From Hedera helix (Eukaryota > Streptophyta > Magnoliopsida > Apiales > Araliaceae): a stretch of 64,000 bases of DNA. The DNA lies in NCBI GenBank assembly GCA_947179155.2, contig OX359264.1, positions 50,231,702 to 50,295,701 on the forward strand, written 5' to 3'. The notes below the pieces were generated by a model. It had not been told where the DNA came from. It ran no database searches and saw only the letters and a program-made list of their open reading frames with translations. How positions within the stretch are numbered: position 1 is the first letter of the stretch; each line of letters begins with the position of its first letter. Position numbers and translations under genes: made by a program. This document shows positions 1 to 12,401 of the stretch, piece after piece.

Positions 1-2074
1 CTCTAGCTTTTTCTCTCAAAGAAGCTCTTTTTTCTCTCAAGAACCTCTCTCTCTATAATATTTGGTCTACTAACAAATGAGCCAACTCTAGCTTTCTCTT
101 ACTACTCTTATATTTATAGACTACCAAAATTGATACTTACAATTATTGTAAGTCTACAATATCACCAATACTTGCTAAGTTATCATTGACCCTTGATTTA
201 AGAGACTTGACTCATATGAATGACCCATGGAATGACTCCTATCAAGCTAGCTTACAAGCAATCAATTGTGTAACTTAGAAGCAATCTTTCTCCAACACTT
301 AACTAATGTGTAGTTAAAGCTCTTACTCTTGTAACCTATGTTGACTTAACTATCAACCATGGTCCAAGCTCATCTATTGATCATACACATATCTTCCAAC
401 AATTAACCATAATGTGGTTAACTTACTAACACATCAAGTATACATATATATCCAATATATTTATATATTTACTAACACTTAACTCTAGCATTGGTTAAGA
501 TTTTATTTAATTACCATTTAGGGTTAACAACTAACCCAACAATGGTTAATTCTCTACAAACATAAATTCATAAGAATTGACCATCTTCATTTACTAGGGT
601 TGGTGAACCACCCATTGGTTAATTCATTTAACCAACATTGGTTAATTCTCTACCAATTCATATACTTACAACATATATATCTCTATATATTCACCATCAA
701 CTCCTACTAATCAACTAACATAGTCACATTAAGAGCTAATTATGCTTACTATAGCATGGAATGACCACATGATAGACATTTTAAGTGATCATTTGATTGA
801 CTAGGGTTAGTAGGGAGTTGTTGAACCAAATTTGTACCCAAAATCAACCAACAAGCAACCTTTCTATCCTTGTGGGTCCCAAAATTCGGGATTTACCTTT
901 AAATTACACCAATTTGGTTTTATTTTTATATCCTATATCATTATATAAGTATCCATATATATATATACCAATGTATATATATTGACCACAACTTTGACTA
1001 CCATTTGGGCTCCACATTGGATCAATTTAATATTTCTATTGGGCTCATCAATTAAATTTGTTTGGGCTCAATTTAATTATTACATTGGGCTAATATTAAA
1101 TACCCTATGTTACATTTAATTAAAACAAGCATTGGGCTTGGTTAATTATTACATAAATCAATGTTCAAATTAAATTATATGGACTACTAGGTTAATTAAT
1201 TTGACCTAGTTTAATACCTCAATTGGACTTATAATATAATCCAATTAGATTTGCTATAATTAATTCTACCACTTTGGGTTACTTAATTAACTCATCCATA
1301 GTTAATTTTTAACACCACATTTATTTACCTAGCAATTAACCAATGATTGGTTAATGTTCTCTCTTGTCTACCAACTAGGGTTATTCAATTAACCCTACAT
1401 TAGTTAATTCCCTACACTCAACCAAATTTCCCAACACTTTGACCATCAATTGACTTTTTAAATGTTTGGGCTATATAGCTTATTTTGCATTGGGCTTTCT
1501 TATTTAATTATCCCTCTTCATGCAAGCATTCCCATATTGGGCTAACATCAATAATCCTTTTGGGCTAGTCCACTAGTAGTAATTAAATTACTTGGACTCT
1601 ATACCACAACTTAATAATTAAGTTAATTACTTAATCAATTAACTTCTTAATATTGTCCTTCTAGACAATCATCCTTAATTTTCCACAACTTTAACGCATA
1701 ACTAATATAATTAATTTAATTAATTATATTTCATGACTTCATTTTTAAACTAATTAATTTATTAGTTTAATTGAGTATTAAATTTACTCCTCTTCGTATT
1801 TGGCTAACAAACACAACTCTAGGAATATATAACTATGTATATATATCCTTATAACCGTCTTCACTTCTCAATTGAATTTATTTCTTTAATAAATTCTCTA
1901 TATGCATCATTACAATATTCTCACATTTAATTTCTAACAAATAAATTATGTTAAAAAAAATGTTTACCCATTTTCTACACATCTTACTTCTCACATTCTA
2001 GGTTTTAAACCTTAACCTTTAATAAAATCAATTAAGATATTATTTAAAATCTTGGAAATATCTGGGATATTACA
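1..2074 (-). mobile_element. Ty3/gypsy-type LTR, minus strand, cut by window start
   Basis: Read on the minus strand the sequence begins TGTAATATCCCAGATATTT at 2074, the TGTRA..CCC start typical of many plant gypsy LTRs. A TATA-like stretch (tatatttatag, 109-119) lies in the same orientation. Positions 720-1260 are clearly related to 24740-25200 and 25395-25760, with the same runs of attgggct and ggactactaggt motifs, so this is a repeat family with at least three copies here. No PBS, coding sequence or second LTR is visible, and the other end lies outside the window. The ORF at 797-985 is a chance opening. Confidence 0.6.
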
Positions 2075-2540
2075 TCTTGTTTTCGGACTTGACCTTTTTT
2101 TTATGCAGGCTCAGTCATGGGCCTTGTTTTCTGCCTTCTGCTTTCTTGTTACCATTTTCTCTTCTTCACCAGATGAGTATCAGATGTAGTTTCATGGACC
2201 TTCACATGCAAATAAGGCACCAATTTAAACTAGTAAGCTTTTAGTGTAAAAAGGTTCTTTCAATGACCAAAAATGATGAAATGATAAAATCATAATTATT
2301 TGGAATATGCATGTGAATGTTATTTCTCTATTATAAGATTTGATTATGTGTTTTAAAAGATAAATGAATCAATATGCAAATATGCAAATATGTCTGCATT
2401 AATGAAAGATGTAAAGTCCTTAATAGTTAATAAACATTATGTTCTAAGGACTTAGATTGACGTGGTCAAATTTGTTAAGTTGATCTCATATGAGTTAATA
2501 GCATTGTACAGTCCTTCAAAAGATCACTATGTACAAGGAC
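2075..2540. other. AT-rich intergenic stretch, nothing recognised
   Basis: There is no coding potential, terminal repeat or tandem structure that I can support. It separates the gypsy LTR end from the region rich in CGTAGAG motifs. Confidence 0.4.
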
Positions 2541-2589
2541 TATATATATAGAAAGATCAAACTTGTTAGGTTGATCTTAAATTGTAATA

Positions 2590-3870
2590 GATAGGCCTGA
2601 TCGACCGAAAAGAACAACAGTCTGGCAAGAGAGTAAAAGCAAGAATCGCAGACTACACTCACGATCGTAGAGTCTGCAAGCCATCAGCATAGCCAGTCAT
2701 ACGCTCACATTTCCAAAGCAGAATCATAGAGTGTCTACTTAAAGATCATCAGTATGAAGACCCTGAATGACCGGCAAGCAAACAGAAGATCCAAGCACCA
2801 ACTCCATCAGCAAAGACTGATTGAGAAGTGAAGAGTCATTCAGATAGAAGTCTTATGAAATCACTCAAAGGAAGATCGTAGAGTCTGCCAGGTAAACGCA
2901 GAATAAGGCTCGAAAAATTGAAGAGTCCTCTCGGCAGATCGTAGAGTTGTCTCAGCATCGTAGGGCTAACTCTCGGGATCGTAGAGTCCATATAGACAGT
3001 CACTCTACGATTCTCCTAATCTTGTCTACAAACCAAGCAGAGTCAAAGAGCAACCTTTACATGGGTATTCAGAATCATGACAGCAATCCTCATAAGGATT
3101 ATTCAGAAGGCTGTCCTTGAGCTGTTAAACAAACTGAACGAAGATCTCGTACATCTATAACATCTAGTCTGAACTGAGATCGTAGAGCAGTTCAAATCAT
3201 AACTCTACGATTGAACTACGACTTACACCACAAGTCAGATCGAAATTTTGCAAAGCTAAGTCGTAGAATGATAAAGCAAGTTCAGATGTACAACGTTCAA
3301 AGCAATCAAGCTGAAGATATTCAAATGCTACCTGTCATAAACAACCTTTGATTATACAACAGAGAATGCACCTAAAAGTTCGTAGAGCAGTCCTCTACAA
3401 TAAAGATCTGGCACCTGAAGGTTCATAGAGCAGTCCTCCATGACATATAGAACCAAGCAGTTCGAGCAAGCCTGAAGTTCATAGAGCAATCCTCTATGAT
3501 AAGAAATCATTTGTTAAAGCTTAAACCAGATCATAGACTTATGCTCTATATACATAAAGCACAATGAAGATCACGAAGAATGAGAAACATATCGTCAGGA
3601 CCGCAAGACTCGGATAAAATCGTAGAGTTAGTAAAGTCAATCACTCTCTGATCTACAAAGAATCCTACGACAGACAAGTTTGTAGAGCTACATAGCAGAA
3701 CCAGCAGATGACTCAACGATCAGAAGCCTACGACAGACAAGATCGTAGAGCTACATAGTAGAACCAGCAGATGACTCAACGATCAGAAGCAAGAAGATAC
3801 AACTAGATTGATCGCCGAGTACTTAAGTTCCAACAAGGATTGAAGACATCTAAGCACTTAAGTCAGTAAT
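2590..3870. repeat. Region of dispersed CGTAGAG/CTCTACG motifs
   Basis: The motif gatcgtagagtc and its variants (cgtagag, catagag, tgtagag) recur more than a dozen times, for example at 2663, 2878, 2940, 2983, 3180, 3382, 3620, 3671 and 3746. They are often followed by the complement (ctctacg, ctctac), so many units could fold into small hairpins. One unit, 3670-3722, is nearly repeated at 3732-3789 with the shared tail agctacatag..gaaccagcagatgactc. Codon structure is absent. It is probably the non-coding part of a Copia/SIRE-like element whose LTR follows. Confidence 0.45.
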
Positions 3871-3879
3871 CTCAAAATG

Positions 3880-5285
3880 AGTTGTTAATTACTTCAGAAA
3901 CATCCACGTCAACACTTCTATGGCATCTGCCATAGAAGAAGTCAGAAATGTCAGAATACTGACTTATGCGTGCTGAGTGTCAGAGCAAAGACTTCTAGTA
4001 TCATGCATCAGGCTCAATAAATCAATAGACTGTGTCTCAACGATCATATTCTACCAAAAGACCTGTCCACTCTATGAAGACTGGGAAGAACCCAAGACTG
4101 ACATCTCTCTCCAGGGTTAAAAAAGACAAGTCAACAAGTCAGAATCTGCAGAGCACTAACACTCTGACTAAATGAATAAAGTATTCATAAAGAAGTCTGA
4201 AACTAAACATGCTTCAACGGAAAGATTTGCTACAGGAAGATTTGTATCAGGGAGATCTGTAACGGAAAGATAATTCAAAGATCTACAAAAAGAGCAAATC
4301 AGGAAAAAGAAAAAGCTGTGGTGAATAAGCAAGAACAATATATACACGTCCGAATCTGTTGAGAAGCTTCACCAAGAAAAACGAAAAATGCCGAAGGGTT
4401 GGCATATGAGCTAAGAATCGAAGGATCAAAGAAGCCAAGAACACTTTGAGAAAAGAAGAGTACAGAATGGAATTCTATGTGAAATACAAGCTAAGTGTTC
4501 AACACAACTGCTGAGCAAAAAGCTTATTGAAAGAACTCAGCAGTACATTTCGGATGATCATGGGTAGTTGCTGAATACAGAAAGAAGAAGAACATCAACG
4601 ACAAATATCAACAGCATTCAAAGGTTGATCACAAGCAGCTGCTAAGTACCTAAAGATGAAGAAGAGCAAATGTTCTACTTAGCAGCACAACCCAACAAAC
4701 AAAAAACTCAAGTCTGATGGACTTAATGAGGGTCATAGTTTCTCGACATGGAGAACTAACGAAATCAAGTCTGCTGGACTTGTTGAGTACCGAAGGGTAC
4801 AAGAGATTCTAAGTCTGCTTGGCTTAGTCTACAGTCCCAAAGCTGCTGGCTTTGATGAGGGCAAGAGTGTCCTAGTCTTAATGTGACTGAAGAAACCAAG
4901 TCTGTTGGATTTGATGAGGGTAAGAGTGTCCTAGTCCGGAGGACTAAACCTTAATGGATTTCCTACTTGTCAAAGTAGAAGAGTGGAGTAGGAGTTGTTC
5001 AGTCTCCGAACCACTTAAATCTCTTGTGTCATTTACTTTATGTCTTTTACATTTTTGCACAATAACTGCTAAATCTGTTATCACCCATACTGTAGATTAA
5101 CACACTAAATTGAAATGACTCATATATCTTTAAGGGGTTTTTAAAAGTATAATTCGTTGTGCTTGAATTGATCCCATCATTTATAACTAATATGATTTCT
5201 TCATAAGTGGAAAAAGTTTTAATGATTCATTCAACCCCCCCCCCCCCCTCTTCTAGATCATTTCTGTGTCCACGGGAACTAACAA
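3880..5285 (+). mobile_element. Copia (SIRE-like) LTR, probable
   Basis: Downstream of direct repeats of the type aagtctgctggacttgatgagg (4708-4940), the sequence ends in a short AT-rich stretch and a 14-C run followed by tcttctag (5235-5255). Plant SIRE/Maximus-type LTRs commonly end in such a poly-C/TCTT block just before the PBS. No intact TTGGTATCAGAGC follows, only gggaactaacaataata, so the junction is truncated or mutated. The start near tgttaattacttc at 3883 is a guess, and no target duplication was found. Confidence 0.4.
5235..5248. repeat. Poly-C tract (14 C)
   Basis: An uninterrupted run of 14 C lies near the presumed 3' end of the Copia-like LTR. The length may be unstable and may be misread in assemblies. 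Confidence 0.9.
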
Positions 5286-5805
5286 TAATATATATCTAAC
5301 ATTTAATGGCAGATTAAATGACCAAAATATCCATTTTTGTTGCATTTTTTCTTAAAAGAAACTTTATTTATTTTTAAATATATATATTTTTTATTTATTA
5401 TATTTTGAGTTGAGCATGGTTTTGTTGGGGCTATTTGACACTTGAGTGGATAGTTCATACAAAGTCTAGTAATATAAAAAGGGAAAAAAATTATACATTA
5501 AAAAATTTATGATAAATTTGAATTATGACCAACATAAACTTACAAGTCTATACAAACATAGAAGTCTATACGATAACCTAAACATAAAATAAATAAATTA
5601 AGGTAGGTTCATTCTTAATTTCCACCCATCATCCATTGCAATTATAGTTCCGCATGAAATTTTTGGAATACTTGGCAAGACTCATGAAAATACCTCTAGC
5701 TTAGTTTATAAAAAAATAAAAAGTTTAGTTATCATTCAGATTAACGTAAAGGTAGGCTGCAAAGGATAATACATGCAGTTCCAAAGTCTCATGGACGAAA
5801 AAATA

Positions 5806-5992
5806 TGTTGGGGAAGTAGAGAGCTCCCTCGTCATGTATGCGCGTGTACACAAGGCATTAACACATGTTTGGAACCTAACTTGATCCAAAAGCTTAAGTT
5901 ATTAGGTCGTGAATCTATTCATGTATATTAATCATTCACTCTTTCATTATTTATCTGATGTGGGATTTCAACTTACTTGTGATATCTTAACA
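5806..5992 (-). mobile_element. TRIM solo LTR with 5-bp TSD
   Basis: This 187-bp unit starts TGTTGGGG and ends CTTAACA and is flanked by the direct repeat AAATA (5801-5805 and 5993-5997). Its body (aacacatgtttggaacc..., ctttcattattt.tctgatgtggga, acttgtgatat) matches the LTRs of the TRIM elements at 15462-16061 and 38320-38925. With a single LTR and a perfect duplication, it is a solo LTR produced by LTR-LTR recombination. The strand follows the full TRIM copies, whose PBS reads on the minus strand. Confidence 0.8.
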
Positions 5993-6432
5993 AAATATAC
6001 TTAAAAAGATTTTATTTTAAAAGATGTTAAGACTGCACAATTTTCGGTTTGTGTACAATGTGATCACGTGATTTCATGGTTATTATAATTTATGCAAATT
6101 CCTTGATCTAAACCTTTTGGATTGAGCTTTTTTCAGCTATATATAATTTTTTTTGCCTTTTACAACAACAAAAAAAAGAAAAAAAGAAAAAAGAGAGAGA
6201 TCGCGCTAACAATCTAAAAAAGTTGAACAACTTGAAGTAACCTCTTGAACATTATAGATCCCACAAGCCTAAAGCTCATCTTTATCATATCTTAAAGATA
6301 TGGAGAAGGAAATTTTTAAAGGAAATATAAAAACTTCCAAACTCATTTCTCATAAAAGGAAAAAGAATGTGAACCTTCATCTTTTAGTTATACTCTTATT
6401 TCCCACAACCCTAAAGAAAAAGAAAAGTTATG

Positions 6433-6433
<1 letters not shown>

Positions 6434-6468
<35 letters not shown>

Positions 6469-6767
6469 ACCCCATCCGGGGCAAACGGTTGCCACGACAC
6501 TGTTTTGACAATCAATAGAGGGGGCATTTTCAGCTGTAGATTGACCATGCCGCTACTCTTTCTTGCGACAGGCTATGCAACTACTCTTTCTTGCGGTATG
6601 CCATTTTGTACGTAAAATTGGCCCTGCCGCTACCCTTTCTTGCAGCAGGCCAATTTTTACGTTTTATGGCCCTGCCACAACTCCATCTTATAACAATGAA
6701 TTTTGATTATCACTAACAACCATTTGCCATAAGTGGAATCCCATATATATATATATATATATATATA
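6434..6767. mobile_element. 276-bp MITE inserted within a (TA)n tract
   Basis: The element proper is 6467-6742. It is bounded by (TA)n at 6434-6466 and 6743-6767, so it sits inside a TA microsatellite or uses TA as target. Its ends form imperfect inverted repeats (17 of 27 positions, starting GGA, with GGCAAA and GGTTG conserved); most of the mismatches are C/T transitions. Inside are three degenerate copies of a gccgctac.ctttcttgc motif (6549, 6580, 6627). The ORFs reading through it have no codon structure. Confidence 0.6.
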
Positions 6768-6962
6768 AAGGAAAATCCAACAACAAAATATAGCAACACT
6801 TTTTGTGTAAAACCAAAACAAGCTTTTACTAGGACAACATACATACATGGTGGGTTAATAATGAGTGTGATGAGCTAAGCTCCCAAAAAAACCCCAGGTA
6901 CAACAAAAACAAAGATACATACTTCATTTCTTTCCTCCCACATCACCTACTTCAGTCTTGGA

Positions 6963-7388
6963 TTAAGGTGGTGCTTGATAAAAACTTAATGAATTAGTTC
7001 TGAATACTTAAGAAATCTGAATGAGCTGAATGAATTAGATTTCTGAATACTGAATGAAAAAAGTTGTTTGATAAGCGACATGTCTGAAACATCTTAATAA
7101 TATATTTTTACTATTTTACCCCTCTGAAAAAATTTAAAGTTGTAAATTTATTTAATATTACTTAATATAATATTTAATATTTTTTTTAATTCATTCAACT
7201 GGGACTTAATTATTCAGTCAAAAAAATTAGACTTAGTCATTCAGCCCAAAAATCTGATCGATTCAGCCATTCTGCCCAAAAATCTGACCGATTCAGCTAT
7301 TCTGACCTAAACAAACACACTGAATGGGGACCGATTCAGCCATTCAGTCATTCAACTCCATTCAGTTCTAAACAAATAACCCCTAAGT
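6963..7388. mobile_element. hAT-like MITE, probable
   Basis: The ends are loosely inverted (aaggtggtgcttgataaaaac against the complement of gttctaaacaaataacccctaa). The right half carries tandem attcagccattctg units (7205-7370). GGTGCGTTTGGTT-like ends of this type are common in plant hAT MITEs. No clean target duplication was found, so this is tentative. Confidence 0.4.
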
Positions 7389-7503
7389 GATATATGGACA
7401 TCTGGGTACTTTCCAAATCTAAATATTTGACATATGTATGTTTACATAGCTCTATATTTATTTATTTTCATATGTAGAGATTTTGCATGCGATGAAAGTA
7501 TTA

Positions 7504-7770
7504 TCACCGCAAGAAAAAAGTTAATTTTTGACAGAACATTCTATCAAAAATTCAGTCGAGTTTAAGTTGGTCGGTAATAAATTCGTTGCTAATTCAATCA
7601 GAAATAAATTTGATCGACATAAATTATAATCAACAGAAGTTATGTCGGGAATAAATTATTTTCGATGGACGTTAACCCCGACGTTTTATTCCGTCAAAAA
7701 TTGTTTGTCACGTGTTCGATCATGGTTAATTATGAGAGTACTATTTCTGACAGAATTTTAGTCAGGATTA
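7504..7770 (+). mobile_element. CACTA-like terminal segment, split by the Mutator-like element
   Basis: CACCGCAAGAAAAAAG at about 7505 resembles the CACTGCAAGAAAAAGG terminus of the complete CACTA element at 53451. It is followed by subterminal units of the same flavour (gacagaa, cgatcgacat, ttccgtcaaaaatt). The remainder may continue after the Mutator-like insertion at about 9603 (ccacattccatcgaaaata). No transposase or second terminus was recognised. Confidence 0.45.
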
Positions 7771-8111
7771 GACTAAAATATAATTTGCACTCCAATTTTT
7801 TGACCCAAAAATCAATTTGTACCTTAAATTATTTTTTCAATTAAATGCATTCTAAATTTAATGAAAAGATAATTAAATCTACCATCTGCTAGTTTTTTCG
7901 GCCAAATCTTCACCAGAAGTTTGACGACATCATATAATCAGGGGTATTATAGTCTTATCATACAAATTGCAGTCCGGTCACATCAATTTCATACTCCTTG
8001 TAGTTCGGGCAGATCCATTAACTCCTTTTTCTTGTTTTTCTCTCTCTCTATAAGAGTAGCAGTTAAAAACCAAATATTATAGAACATCAAAAGTTGTAGA
8101 GAATCAGGTAT

Positions 8112-8627
8112 GTGATCATGGTGAGAACCAAAAGTATCAAGAACCCATTAATTCCTCTAAACCCATCATTTTTCTCTCACTTAATTCCAGTTTCTCCATT
8201 CCTCCCACTCATCTTCTCCCCCAAGAAGAGCATCCTCAGATCAAGAAACCACCATTTTTGTTCATTACCAACTTTCTTTTTGTCCTCATCATCTTCACTT
8301 TCTAGGGAATTTCCATTCTCACCCTCATACCCATCAATACTAATTTCCCATGTTCTGGCCACCATTAACAGTTTGGGTAGAAACAGTTATTTTTATATCA
8401 TCAGTCAAGCCGATCTTAGCATAGACATCATGTTTAATGTAAATGCAAAAACTATAGATGTCTCTTGCTTGGTGTATGAAAACTTCCAGAAACTCAATGA
8501 ACCCTTTTGAGTTCTCTACTACTCCTTCCTCAATCTGGCCATTCCTAGATGAATTGATAAATTTTTGAGCTGCTGAATAAGATTGGGGTTCCAGATGGTT
8601 TGAAACAATAAAGGAATTTGATAACAT
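8112..8627. pseudogene. Possible captured gene fragment in the Mutator-like element
   Basis: Long openings occur on both strands: plus 8112-8510 (132 codons, with Ser-, Pro- and Phe-rich content) and minus 8340-8627 and 8177-8365. The minus reading looks more protein-like: it has an acidic/lysine segment (SEDDEDKKK), then a Trp-containing stretch, and just past a stop a hydrophobic run (LILLVLTMITYL) that could be a membrane segment. I recognise no family. The fragment has stops between its parts and no start or splice structure I can defend. A protein search of both strands would settle whether it was captured from a host gene. Confidence 0.3.
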
Positions 8628-8713
8628 GATTTAGACACTATAGGTTCACAAACAAAGAGGAAAAATTAGGCCTTGAAAAAAGAGCTTGTTAGAATAACAA
8701 TTACTTCAACTTA

Positions 8714-9000
8714 GAGCATCTCTAGTAGCTAGACTATCCCATGAAATATATTTAGTTCATATGACATCAGAAAATGTCATTTAGACTTTAATCTTCTCAA
8801 TAGATAGATTATCCCATGGACCATAATATAAAAAGATTAAAATAATCAATGAATTCAAAAAAACTGCAATCATCCTTCTACTCTATCATTTAAATATAAT
8901 TAAAATTATAGTCCATGCACTATCAAGTTCCTTGATTTAGTCTTTTTTGTGCTTTAAATATAGTCTGAGACTATATTTAGTCTATCTGCTGGAGAAGGGA
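8714..9000. mobile_element. Small TIR MITE nested in the Mutator-like element
   Basis: The left end agagcatctctagtagctag and the right end (tctatctgctggagaaggg, in complement) are imperfect inverted repeats of the GAGCATCTCCAGCAG type, common in plant MITEs. The interior repeats agactatatttagtc. The target duplication is unclear. Confidence 0.4.
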
Positions 9001-9695
9001 GATAAATCCTAGACTATATTTAGTCTTTGATTGTGCTGCTGGCATTAGGTAACAGATGAATATTTCAAAAACCCATAAACTCAATTTTGGGGGAAAAAAA
9101 TCCCCTAAAGTAAGCACTTTGAAAAGCTCAAAATTGAAGCCAAATTAAAAATGAGGAAATTAAAACCCTAAAAAGTTAGAACCTACCTAGCCAGAATTGA
9201 AGAGCAAATTGTTTCTTTTTAACTTCAAATGTCAAACCTGAAGATTGCAATATTGTCCAATACTATTGATGAGTATTCGTCAGAGGAGAGAGTGAGAACG
9301 AAATGTAGGAACAAAGAAGGCGGAAGAAGAGGAGAGGAGAGAGAAAATGAGGAGAGAGAAAGAGAAGATGAGGAGGAAGAGAGATAAATCTAATGACATG
9401 GTGATATTTTACCTATATACCCTCTTATCTCACATGCTTTAAACTTTTCGGTGAAGATTTAGCCAAAAAAATGAGTGGATGGTGCAATTAATTATTTTTT
9501 CATCAAGTTTAGGACGCATTTAATTGAAAAAATAAGTTAGAGTGCAAATATATTTTCGAAGAAAAGTTTGGGGTGCAGATTGTATTTTAGGCATTGGGAT
9601 TACCACATTCCATCGAAAATAACTTTGTGTTTTTAATATTTTTTCATTTTTTCAATTTTCAGGTTTTTAAACCATATTTTGTACCTATACCTGTG

Positions 9696-9825
9696 TTTCA
9701 ATCCTAACAATAACACATATATAAACTAACTTACGATATATAACTGTTTTCAATCCCAACAATAACATATACATATAAACTAACTTACGATGTATAACTG
9801 TTTTCAATCCCAACAAAAATATTTT
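9696..9825. repeat. Tandem repeat, about 53-bp unit, 2.3 copies
   Basis: The unit tttcaatcc.aacaataacata..aactaacttacgat.tataactg starts at 9696, 9748 and 9802. The third copy is partial. Confidence 0.8.
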
Positions 9826-10004
9826 CTTCAGGGGGCAGCATATATATACTAATAATTATCTATATCTATCTATTTATCTATAATATAAAAGTTGAGCATT
9901 TAAAGACGATTACTTTTAATCCATAATACAAAAATAATTCCAAACTTAAAAGAATTTTATCTTTTTTGTCTTTTTGATTTGTATACTCTATTTTCCCGTG
10001 ATCA

Positions 10005-10006
<2 letters not shown>

Positions 10007-10073
<67 letters not shown>
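10007..10073. repeat. (AT)n microsatellite, about 33 units
   Basis: An uninterrupted AT dinucleotide run. Confidence 0.95.
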
Positions 10074-10076
<3 letters not shown>

Positions 10077-11759
10077 GACTATTTAAGACATTCTCAAATT
10101 TAAAATTGACATAAATATATAATTTGAGTTTTGAAAATAATAAATTTTATAACTAATATTTTTATTAGATACTTTATAATCATATTAATTAAAATTTAAT
10201 AAATTTATATTATTTAAAAATTTAAAAATATTTTAAGCTGATTTTAAAAATTAAAACGTTCTTATATTTTCAAACTGGGAGAGAGGATAAATTAGATATG
10301 GATGGGTGAGCCGTGGGTATGGGGGAGGGGGTTTCATTTTGGGCTCATTTTTTAAACCTCAAATCCGGCCTCACTCTACCATATGATGTGAACCAAGTCC
10401 TAAAATTCTCGGACTCGACTCGAACCAATATTTTAGTTGCCCAATCTAAATTAAACCTACTCTAATTATAAATTGAGAGAAAAAGTGAATGGGGCTTAAC
10501 AGAATCAGTTTGGGGGTAGTCTTGATTATTGTGGGGTTGGCTATGTGGTAAATATTGGTATTAATTCCAATATTATTGCGGAGTTATTGAGTATTTGGCG
10601 GAGTTTACTTGGAATGAAGGGGTATCAAAAGGTCTAGTATAAATTAGATTTGCGAACAGTCTTATCGTGTTGTTGCGTCTTTCGAGGATTCAAATTTCTC
10701 CTTAATGTTGGAGGATTCGTGAATTAGCTAGTAAATAGGAATTGGAGTTGTAGTTTGATGCATTGTTGAACATAAGGCAATCAATGTGCAAACTTTTTGG
10801 CCAAACGAGTTATAAGGGACAGTAGAGCTCGGATCTCCAACGAATCGGCTATAATAATGACAATTTTATCCGTCGTTATAATATAAAAAGCCGACGTCAT
10901 AACTATAGCGATGGTTCAAACCGTCGTCATAGCTTAAAGACATATTTTTTTTCATTTTTCAGATGAGTTACGAAAATTCGTGAATAGAAATATTAAAAAT
11001 ATAACTACTCCTAAAATGTGTTTATAGTTTTTTTTTTTCAAATTTATCCACACCAAAAAAAAAAAAGTGACGAAATCATGAAAATATTTCCATTTTGAAT
11101 TATTTTGACCTATATAAAATATTATAATGTTGATATTCTTAATAATAAATTCCTGCATTTTTAAACATGAGACTGGTCATGGTACCACGTCCACCGCTAT
11201 AACACCATCCGTAAAGATCTGGACCGAATCAAGGCTCATCATATTGCTAGTCACTTGGTTGTTACTTAAAGAATAGCCTTGCATCGAGGATGAATCCGCA
11301 TGCATAAATCTAGAGTAAACTATTTAAATTATCAAACAGTGCTCATGATTTGAATAAAGGTAGAGGAGAATGCCATATAAAAATAAAATTTCTACCAATT
11401 AATATTTACTCCCTCCGTTTCTTATTATTTATCTTTTTTAAGAAAAAAATTTATTTGTTTTTTTGAAAAGAGATTTTTTTATTTTATTTTAAAAATGACA
11501 TAAAAATAAAGTAACTGACCGTGTTGATCATTATCTCCTTGTTTTGACTTTTGATTGATTAATTAATTATATAATTAATGATAATATTTTTTACGAATCT
11601 CGAATAAACGCGACCAATACCTGATGTTCATGCTTATGGGATGCGATGATCAATAAATTAGAGGTCAATAATTAGACCATCTTGAATAACTCAACATAGG
11701 TTGAATCAAGATTTGAGTTCTTAGCTTAATAGTTAAAATTAAAATATTTATGTAATCTC
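10074..11759. other. Intergenic, no gene recognised
   Basis: The sequence is AT-rich with scattered G runs (10319-10331). A short stretch at 10850-10935 contains inverted cgtcgt-type units (ccgtcgttata, ccgacgtcataac, ccgtcgtcatag) that look like CACTA subterminal sequence. A ctccctccgttt stretch at 11409 resembles one end of a Stowaway-type MITE. The ORF at 10952-11158 is low-complexity and was rejected. Confidence 0.4.
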
Positions 11760-12128
11760 TAGATCTCAATTTTAATTTTTATTTAAGTTTACTTTCTTTC
11801 ATTATGTCAAGTGTCTTTTCTACTTAAAGTAAGACTTATTTGTGAGTTTATTTAATATTTTTCTATTGAAATTTGATTAGTTCTTGCTATTGTAATAATG
11901 AATATGATATACTTATTATAAGATTATATTATATTTTCTAAAAACTAAAATTTCAAAAAAAAGCATAATTAAAAGAAATGAATAAAATTATGTACTTTAA
12001 TAACCATCGACTTTATTTTGAAAAAGATTATGCATTTTAAAAAGATTATTCATTTTAAATGACCATTTAATTAGTGCCTGTCTTTTAGAAAAGTATGACT
12101 TTTAAGAATTTGACAATTTTCAATCGAG

Positions 12129-12401
12129 TATTCCCTCCATTCTTTTTTAAGTGACGTTTTAAGGTTATACATATAAATTAATAAATATAATTAATATTTT
12201 GTTTGTTTGATTAAATTGAGTATAAAATTTTAATATTAACCTTCCAAAATTTATTAGAAATATTAGAGAGAAACAAATTAGCTTTCCATCATAAAGGATA
12301 ATATGAGAAATTAAGTAATTAATATTTTCTTGAAATCTACAAATGACAAATAAAAAAGAATAAATATTTTTCTCTAAAAATACAAATAAAAAAGGATAAC
12401 T
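12129..12401. mobile_element. Stowaway-like MITE, copy 1
   Basis: This is the counterpart of the better-preserved MITE at 34657-34931. The left end is ttccctccattc and the right end ..aaaaaggataac is decayed. It is shared by both duplication copies, so it predates the duplication. Confidence 0.6.

Larger units (their letters stand above)
7771..9593. mobile_element. Long-TIR Mutator-like (possibly Pack-MULE) element
   Basis: Inverted repeats of roughly 180-200 bp bound the unit. The left arm starts gactaaaatataatttgcac; the right arm, read in complement, starts tgcctaaaatacaatctgcac; and both continue through ttcaattaaatgc..taaa and ttggc.aaatcttcacc. The flanks tcaggatta (7762-7770) and ttgggatta (9594-9602) agree at 7 of 9 bases, consistent with a 9-bp MULE target duplication. 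The interior (8040-8640) is less AT-rich and open on both strands, so it may be a captured gene fragment. No MURA transposase is present, so the element is non-autonomous. Confidence 0.6.

Noticed and set aside
8112..8510. 132-codon ORF as a host gene
   Set aside because: It lies within a TIR element, is low-complexity Ser/Pro/Phe, and has better-looking codons on the opposite strand and no splice or UTR structure.
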